Below, one piece after another: positions 12,701 to 21,700 of a DNA stretch of 58,500 nucleotides (its first letter is position 1; every line of letters starts with the position of its first letter). The stretch is from positions 1 through 58,500 of the forward strand of contig CAJNDS010002115.1 in the NCBI GenBank assembly GCA_905221605.1. The letters are read 5' to 3'. The position numbers and the translations under genes were made by a program. Origin of the DNA: Symbiodinium natans (taxonomy: Eukaryota > Sar > Dinophyceae > Suessiales > Symbiodiniaceae). Under the pieces are notes generated by a model, which was not told the origin of the DNA, did not search any database, and was given only the letters and a program-made list of their open reading frames with translations.

Positions 12701-15700
12701 GTTGCGTGTGCGCCGTGATCTGCAACTAGCTGTCTTGGAGCTGCCGTGATGTGCAGGTGGTCCTCAGCAATAAACATGATAAACGCTGCCGCTCAGAATC
12801 TGTTCTGCCCTCTCAGAAGGTCTTCTGACTATGCCGACTACGCCGTGGCACCTTTCGTGTGTGATGGCAACCATTTGTCTGCAGAAGAACAGCCCGAGCG
12901 TGTGCAGCGTCTGATTGAGCAGGAAATAGGAAAAGGATATATGGAAAAGATTGAGGGTGGCAAAGCTGCAGTTGAGCAATGTTTCTCGGCGGACTCCTTG
13001 GCAGTGGGAAAGCTAGGAGTGATCTCGCGTGCAGACAAGGACATTGGGAACTCCAGAGCTTCAGGGGCTAGTCCAGCGTCGCGGTTCCAACAGAGGTCAG
13101 CAGTTCCGTGTCTCTCTGGCTTCGGAGAGGCCTTGGGTCGCTATGCGCGATGATGCGGGCGCGCTCCCGTGCGCTGCTGCTGTCGCAGGTTAGGCCACAC
13201 TCTGCACGAGCCATCACCGTCGCGCCCACGCACGAGGCCGTGTCCATTCCGAATGCGCAGTTCCGCATTCTGCTTCTGCGGCGCCTGCGCCTGCCCCTGC
13301 CACTCGCCCCCCGCACGTGCAGCTGTCGTGGCAGGCTCGACGCTTTCGGGGACCACCGTGCCGCGTGCGCTACCAGCGGCGTGCTCGCCGCGCGCGCAAG
13401 GCCACTTGAGCGCCGTTGCGCGGGTTTGCCGCGAAGCCGGTGCGCGTGTCGCTCGCAACGTCCGCGTCGCCGACATGAACATCGACGTGCCCGTTGCTGA
13501 CGACAGGCGCATCGAAGTCGTGGCCAACGGCTTGTCCCTTTGGCACGGCTCGCAGCTCGCGGTTGACGCCACGCTCGTCTCCCCGCTCACACGTACGGGC
13601 GAGCCCCACCCGCGGGCTGATGTCGAGCCGGGGCGCTCTGTCACCGCAGAAGCGCGGCGCAAGCAACACGGCACGTACCCCGAGCTCCTCCGTGCCCGGC
13701 GGTGTCGCCTGGTCGTCATTGGCCTGGAAGTGGGTGGGCGCTTTGGCACCGAAGCAGCCACCTTCCTGCGCCTCCTGGCCCGCCACCGAGCCGCCACCAT
13801 CTCAGCGCACCTCCGACCAGCGGCTCAGGCCGCCTGGGTTGCGCGATGGGTGGCGCTCCTGGCCGTTGCGGCCCAGCGCGCGTTCGCATCTTCCTTGCTC
13901 GAGCTGCCCCTTGCGGGCGAGAGCAACGGCGATGATGCCGTGCCTGAGCTGCACGAGGTCCTGGCCGATGGCCGCTGGGATCGCCCCCCGCCCGCCAGCC
14001 GCGTGCCGCCGCGGCGGTGAGGCCCCTCCCTCCCCCCGCCCCCGCGAAGATACGCTGCGGAAGAAGGCGCGAGAGAAAAAAAAAAAAAAAGAAAAAACAA
14101 ATCCAGCAAGGCGAGGGCTGTGAGCAAGGCGACCCACTGGCCCCCGCCTTGTTCGCCCTGGGGCAGCACGATGCCTTGCACCGAGCGGCGACTACCCTTC
14201 GCCCCGACGAGAGCCTGCTCGCGTTTTTAGACGACCTCTACATCACCACGACGCCCCCGCGCGCCAGGACGTCGCTGGACACCACTGTTGAGGCCGTAGC
14301 CGACCACTGTGGCATCGGGTCCAATTTAGGCAAAACACGAGTGATGGGCGCTCGCGAGGGGCCCCCGCCACCAGGCATCGCGGAGCTCGGTGACGAAGTT
14401 TGGCGAGGTGACCTAAGCTCTGATCAGCGCGGCATCGTGGTTCTGGGCACCCCAGTCGGGCACCCGGATTTCATCCAAGCCTGGGCAACCCGCCGCCTCG
14501 AGGACGAGGAGCAGCTACTCCGCCAGCTGCCAAAGCTGCCGGACTTGCAATGCTCATGGCTGCTCCTGCTGCTTTGTGCCTCCCCTCGCGCCAACCACGC
14601 CCTCGCGCCAACCACGCCCTTCGCACGGTGCCGCCGCAGGAGATCCTCGCCTACGCCCGCGCCCATGATCGAGCCGTCTGGCATACCCTCAAGCAATGCC
14701 TTGGGGGCGCGGATGAGCCAGAAGCTCCGCACGCGCGAGACTTGGCGATGTTGCCGGCCCACTTCGGCGGTTTGGGACTGCAATCGGCGGAGCGCACGAG
14801 CCCCGCAGCATACTGGGCCGGCATTGCAGATGCTTTGCCGGTGATCCACGCCCGGCTGCCTGAGTTTGCCGAGCGCTGCCGGGATGCACTGGAGCATGGC
14901 GGTGACAATGCCCCCAGCCTGCGTGCTGCCGCCGAGGCCCGTGAGCTTTTACGAGCCGAAGGCTGGGAAGCCTGCCCAGGCTGGCGAGAGATCCTCCAAG
15001 GAGCCCGCCCGGCCCCGCCGGAACACACCGGCCCGGGAGACTGGCCACATGGCTGGCAGTTTCATGCGTCGCGCACTCGCAACCAACATTTCCGCGACAG
15101 TATGATGCTGCCGGCTATGCTGCCGGATGCCCGGGCGCTGGTGCGGTCCCAATCGGGGCCTCATGCAGGGTCCTGGCTCACTGCCATACCAGCCGAGCCA
15201 GCCACGACGCTTGCGCCCCAGGCCATGCAACTCGCGCTCCGCCGCCGCCTGCGCATGCCACTCCCCCTCTGCCACGGCAGGTGCGGCCCGGCACCCGGCT
15301 GTGGGGCGCAAGTCGACCGCCTCGGCGACCACGCGCTCGCTTGCCCGCGAACCGGCCTGCTCGCCCGACGCGCCAAGGTCGTCGAGCGAGCGTGGGTCCG
15401 CGTTGCGCGCGAAGCCGTCGGTGCCGAAGGGCAGGTGGTGCCACAACAATGGCTCGTACACACCACGGCGCCTGGAGTGCGCGCGGAGGACAGACGCCGC
15501 CTAGACGTGGTCATCTACGGGGCGACGCCTAACGGATCCGCGCTATGCTGCGATGCGACGCTGGTATCGCCACTTACACGCACGGGGCAACCACAGCCAT
15601 GCACGGCCGACGTCGACGGCGCCGCCCTACGGGCAGCGGAGCGACGCAAGGCGGCCACCTACCCGGAGCTCCGGCGCCAAGGGCCGCAGAAGCTCCTGGT

Positions 15701-18700
15701 GCTTGGCAGCGAGGTCGGAGGGCGCTTCAACAGCGACGCGCAGCAACTGGTGCGAGACCTGGTCCGACTGCGGTCCTACAGAGCGCCGCCAGCCCTGCGC
15801 GCCGCCGCGTCTTCCGGCTGGACGCGTCGCTGGTGGGGCATGCTGTCTGTCGCAGCGCAGCAGGCAGTCGCAAGCACTGCCCTTGGGCAGCCATGGCCCC
15901 AACCGCCGCAAGCCAACAGCATTGCGGGTCCGCCACTCGACCGCGTTCTCGACCTCGCAGAGGCCGAGGGGCCGAGCCGCCTGCCGCTGCGACACCTGTC
16001 GTAGTCGTAGGGCCTCGTAGGCTCCGTAGGACCCCTTCACTGACCGGACACAAAGTGGGCAGGAGTAAAAGAGCGAAAGAAAAAAAAAACTGAAAGCCCA
16101 AGCCAACTTCCCGGCGCGTGGCTGAGTGGTTTAGCGTTTAGGGTTCCGTTTTATGGTTTAGGGTGCAGGTAGGGTTGCGGGGTTTGCACGGGGGCAGGGC
16201 CTGTTGGGCGGGGCTTCAACTGCAGCGAGTGGTCCGCTTTCAGATCGTGGTCGCCTACGGGGGGTACCCATTCCAGGTAACAAAAAGGGCGGAGGGGTGC
16301 CTGTTCTCACAGCCTATACACCTTCGGCCCAAGGCCTCGGCGGAGTTTATGATTTCGCCGGACGGGGCTTTTTGTGGCCTTCCCTTTTTGAAACCGTGAT
16401 TTTTTGCTTTGGCCCTCCAGCCGGCGTTGCAGGCTGCTAAGGTGGGGCCCGCCCCACCTGCGCTGGTGCTTGCCTTCCTTGATGATGTGTACCTCGCTGG
16501 AGACTACCGGCAAGTCGCTGCAAGCCTTGCTCGTGTTGGGGCTGCCGCCCGACAGATCGGACTGGAACTCAACCCGACCAAACGCGAGGTCGTCACCTGT
16601 GGCGGTCCAGACAGCTGCGTTGACATGCGGCTCTTCCCCGCTGGGGTGCGGGTTAACTCCTCTGGCGCCTTCTCCATTCTTGGCGACCCTGTTGGTCAGC
16701 AAGCGTTCTGTGAGGCGTTCACCACCAAGGAGCGTGTGGAAAAGGCTCGGCCGCTTCTCACAGAGCTGGCAGCTCTCCCTGATGCACAAACTGCTCTGCT
16801 CCTGTTGCGGCACTGCGCGTGTTTCTGTCGGGTCGCTGACGCCTCCAGGGTCACCCCTCCAGGCCTCCATAGCACTGCCCTCGATGCCTTCGACGCCGGT
16901 GTCAGGGCTTGCCTTGAGCACATGTGCACTGGCCCTTTGCGTTCCGAGGCGTGGGCTCAGGCCACGCTGGCATCCTCCGTCGGTGGATTGGGCCTCCGCT
17001 CTACCCGACGGCATGCGCCCGCCGCTTACCTGGCCTCCCTGGTCAACACTGCGCAGGCGTGCGTTTTGTTGGACCCCGACTACGACCTTGCCACCCACTC
17101 TGCCTACCTCGCAGCGATCACCGCCCACAACCAAGATGTCCTGCAGTCAGACCATTTGCGTGCGCCCGTGCCACTTACCACCCGGCAGCGTGAGCTGTCT
17201 CAGGCACTCGATCGCGCAGTGATCTCGCAGCTCCTTGCTCCGGGCCAAGGTCGTGAGGCCGCCCGGGCCCATCTGCGCCTCCTCGAGCTTCCGGGCTCTG
17301 GGGCTTGGCTCCACGCCCCCCCCAGCGAGGCTCTTGGGCTCCATGTTGCGCCCCGCCTCTTCCGCGTGATGGTGCAGCTCCGCCTCCGCTTGCCCGTCTC
17401 TCCGGAAGACACGCGTTGCCCCCTGTGCGACGGTGTCGCTGACACCTTTGGCGACCATTCTCGTTGCTGCCCATGTGGCGGGGATCGAGTCAAGCGCCAT
17501 AACCGTTTCAGGGCCGTGGTTGCTGCTCGAGTGCAGGCTGCTGGGCTTGGGGTTGAGGTCGAGAAGCCGGGCCTGCTTCCCCTGCGACCGGATGGTGATG
17601 GTGCTGAGGATGGTGGCCGGGGTGCCCGGCATCGCCGCCCAGCGGATGTATGGGTTGCGCAATGGGGCTTGCGTGGGGCCGCCGCATTTGACCTTGCCGT
17701 CACTTCCGGCCTCCGTGCAGGAGCCGTCCTGTCTGAGTCCGCGCGCTCCGGCGTAGCCGCGGCTGAAGCCTACGAGGCGCGCAAGCGCACCCACCTCCAG
17801 ACAGAGCAACACTGCAAAGCTGAAGGCCTCCAATTCGTCCCGCTTGTTGCCGAGGCAAGCAGCCGTGGTTGGGGTCCAACGGCTGCGTCTACCTGGCGCC
17901 AGCTCGCGGGCCTGATCGCGGCGCGTGCTGTGCTCCGTCGCCTGTCGCCAGGCGCGGGCGAGGCCCGCCCCTTCACTGACCCCTAAGCTCGCTTGCCGCT
18001 TGTCACACATCCCCAGCTCTCTCGCTCATTTGGCCTCCTGCCTTCGTTGAGGGTTTCTCCGGTTCTCCTGCATTCTGGCCTGCGCTTGGGTCAGTTGAGC
18101 ACCCAGACACCCATCTCCTGACTCCTGACGCCCTGTTCCATGCTCGCGTGCACCGAGCGCTGTAGTATACATCTTCGTTTCGTCTCGGCTGGGCCTTCCG
18201 CTCGCCTCCCCAAATCCAGACGGGGTTTTGACGCTCCTGCTTGCTCACAAGTAGTGACGTGGAGTTGTGTTCCTCTGAGGCCTTATGGCTTTGGAAGGCT
18301 ATAGGTATTTTGCTGGAAAAAAAACTTGCAAGGCATTCCCAACTTAACCAAGATGGGCCCAACTTGAAACTTGAAACCATATGACAACATATGATTTTTC
18401 TGGCGGGGTTTTCTTGGGCAAAACTTGAGACCATGATTTCGCTGGAGGGCTTTCTCGATGTCGTTGGAGGGTTGTTTCGGGCCCAACAGGGCCTTGCGAA
18501 TGAAGCAACAGAAACTTCTTCGGCAGGCACACTCAAGTGCATACAAGTCAAAGAAATGACATTGAAACATGCTGAGTGCGCTTGTGCAGGTTTTGAAGCA
18601 AATGACGAAGCGTACGTCAGCCGACCAGCGGGTGTTTGCATTGCTCGGCGGCGGCCCAGCCTCGTTGGCTGCTGCTGAAACTTTGCGTCAGGCACGACCT

Positions 18701-21700
18701 TTTTGATGCTACATGGGCGTTTGCCACATAGCTCTCATGCAGGAGGGCTTTGTGGGTCGCATTGTCATGCTCACTCGCGAGCCCCACTTGCCATACGATG
18801 CTTTGGCGGAATGGACATGCATGACTTCTTCCATGTCACTCGTATTGCAAGCTGCCTGCTTATCTCTTTGTGGACCACCGGTTGTTTGCTGCGCAGTTTA
18901 CTGCGTAATGCAACGGCAGCCGAAAGACACAGCGCCGTGGTCTCCTGAGGACCGTGTGCAACTTTCCAAAGCGCTGGACAAGCCAGTCGCCGCGTTGAAT
19001 TCTAAGGGTTGCTGGAAGCCGCGGTGTGCTTATCACATTCTTGCCTCATGATGCCTAGTTGTAAGCTGTATGTGAAGCATGCTGCCGGTTTCCCATTGCG
19101 GGTTTACCGTGGCGGTTAGAAAAGAAGGTAGAGAAGCTTCTACTTCGGCCAGAGGGTTTCTACAAGGACCTGCAGCAAGACATGTGCCTCAACTGTCAGC
19201 AAGTTCAGCTGGATGCATCTTTGCATGGTGCAGGACTACGACATCGAAGTCGTGCGGAACGCGTGTGTCACAAAGTTGGATACCAAAACGCAGACCGTGC
19301 ACTACACCAGCGGGGATGCGCAGAAGGTCCGAGTGTGTGGGGAGCCTTGCGCTGTGTCAACCAATGCCTTGTTTCCGGGCCAGGAGACTGTGCATTTCGA
19401 CAAAGTTTTGGTTGCCACAGGGGGTACGCCCCGCAAGCTCTTCGTGCCGGGTTCCGACTTGAAGAATATCTTCACGCTGAGGCTGAAGGGGTAAAGTGTC
19501 CTGCGAGGCCATCACAAGTTTCCGCAAGCTGTTTTCAATGTTCCAAGCACGTGCAACTAGACGTCAAAGGCGGGGGTGATAGTGCAAACTTCCTTGGTTG
19601 GGAAAATGTCATCGTTTGAGTTAGCCAGTATGCATTGCAAGGACTCCTGAAGATGCCGCGAAGATCGCCCAGCTGGCCAAAAAGGGCCAAAAGATGATTG
19701 TTGTAGGTGGGCTTGTTCAGCGTGCTTGGTCGTTGCTAGAAGGGGGGTTCCTTGATTTGGCTGCCACTGGTCGGCTGGAGTTGATGCCCATTTTTCTTCG
19801 GGCTGGTCTTCAACTCTTAAACGTGAAGTATGAGAAGAGTTCAGAAATCTGGTTCTGAGGTGACTTTGCTCAGGGTTTATTTTCCACGGCTTCTGCACCC
19901 GTCGTTTTGGCAGTTGGCTTGTGACAGACTGTACTCGTGCTAGCCGCCGGGTACAATGTCAATGGCAGGTGGCTCCTTCATTGGCATGGAAGTGGCGTCA
20001 TCGCTGGCTAAAAAAGGTTGCGATGTGGCAGTGATTGCTATGGAGACGGTGCCCTTCGAGCGCGTGTTGGGCAAGAGCCACGGATTCATAGTGAGCAGCG
20101 TGTTCGAGCCAAAGTTAATTGCTTGTAACAGGGTCGTGGCCCACACGCGACAGATAGGGTATGTATCCATGCTGGGGTTTCGCGACAGACCTGCTTGTTG
20201 TTGTGTTGTTTTGCACGGCCCCCTGATCATAGCTGCCAGTTGGATTCACCTCCCAACTTTTTAGATGTTCATGCGTGTTCTTTGGTGTCGCTCCCCTTCA
20301 GGACTACAGGTGTTGCAGTGGTGTTGCTTTTTTCGAGAATCCGAACACCCATCCAAGTGTGACCTGACCACTTTTACTCCAAAAGCCGTGAAGGAAAGTC
20401 GGAGCATCCTTCGCGCGGAAGTTGCAGAAAGAAGGGGTGGAGTGGCACGTCGGCTGAAGCCTTCAGTGGAGTTTTCGTGCTTCCTCCTGTGCGGGTTGAG
20501 TTTTCTTTAGTTAGGACTGCACCCCTACACCCCAGGTAAGGGGTTTAAAGTTAAAGTTTAAGGTTTTGCGCTTTTTATCCACAGCTTCCAGGCTTTAAGG
20601 TGGGTGTGAGGGTTTAGGCAGGCATAGCTATGGGCGAATCGGTGTTGATGCGAATCCGTTGCTACATCAAAGCCTGAACCCCCTGCGTGCGAATCCGCTG
20701 TCCAGTGAGCGAATCAGCTTGTGCGCGAATCCACGGCCAGAGTGAGCGAATCTGCAATGCGCGGCTCCATGTGTCAGCGCGCGAATCTGAATTTGCCAGT
20801 GCGTAGATCGGTCGTTCCGGTACGCGAGTCGGTTTCGAACCCTCATTGGTGAGCACAGTTTGCAAATCGTTCGGATTGACTTCCCGAGTTGCAGTGGTTC
20901 TGTGGCTTCTGTAATCTGGTATGCTGCCTGTTAAGCCCCAAGCCTGCACCATGAGCCCCACATCCCCTGGCCAATTCCAGCGCCACCCAAAACAACGGTC
21001 CGAAAGCCACCAGCCCAGAGCCAAATCCGAGGTTCGGCACATCGCAGGTTCGCCTCTTCCGCGGCAATGAAGCCGTGAACGGGGTGGAGCTGGAAGATGG
21101 CGAGGCCCCCGCTTGTTTGGGAGTAGGTTTCTAGGGCGACTCCGTGGACCCCCCTCCGCAATTTCCCCCCCAGCCCCTGGGGTGTGGCTGTGGGTTGGCT
21201 TGGGCTCAGGGTTTGCATGGCAAACGCAGGTGTTAGGTTTAGAGTGTTAGGCTTTGGGGCTTGGGGTTCAGGGATGAGTGAATGGGTGTATTTAGAGTTG
21301 ACAGTTGGATAGGGGGGGCGAGAACGCACAGCACACAACCATATATAATGTTTCACTGAGGGTTGCCCTGGTATCTCAAGCGCCCGTTGCAAACATACTG
21401 GTGTCGACTACCTTTGTTCCACACGAATCAGATGATCTGAGCTGAGCACCCCCTTAGCCAAGGCATATTGGGCCTTGTGCGCATGAGAGAGAGTCTCCGA
21501 GGGTGCCCGTAGAAGAAGAAGAGTTTCCGAGCAGCTACAGTGTTACGGCTTCTAGACATCGTAAATCCTGACGGCTTCAGTGCGAGTGGCACCCGTTTCG
21601 CGAAGGTGCTGCCGGCAGACGCTGTGGTGGTTGGCGCAGGGGTGCTCCCGAACACCCGCTTCATTGAGGGCCTGTCGCTGGACAGGGGCTGTCTCAATAA

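Larger units (their letters stand above)
1291..18589 (+). other. Intron 2 (17.3 kb), transposable-element graveyard
   Basis: Both flanking exons are in phase (..GTGKHPK | VLKQMTK..), with GCACAT at the donor and GTGCAG at the acceptor. The intron holds seven or more RLE-type non-LTR retrotransposon pieces, a DNA transposon and tandem repeats. Within it, 1291-2130 shows no gene or repeat I can name, and 17987-18589 shows none either. Confidence 0.7.

Noticed and set aside
16307-18010. Two long minus-strand open frames (about 275 and 287 codons)
   Set aside because: They lie antisense to copy C, whose RT, zinc-knuckle and endonuclease motifs are on the plus strand; they have no recognisable motif.
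20634-20835. Array of repeated GCGAATC words as a CRISPR
   Set aside because: Repeats are 7 bases, irregularly spaced, in a eukaryotic intron; there are no long identical repeats.
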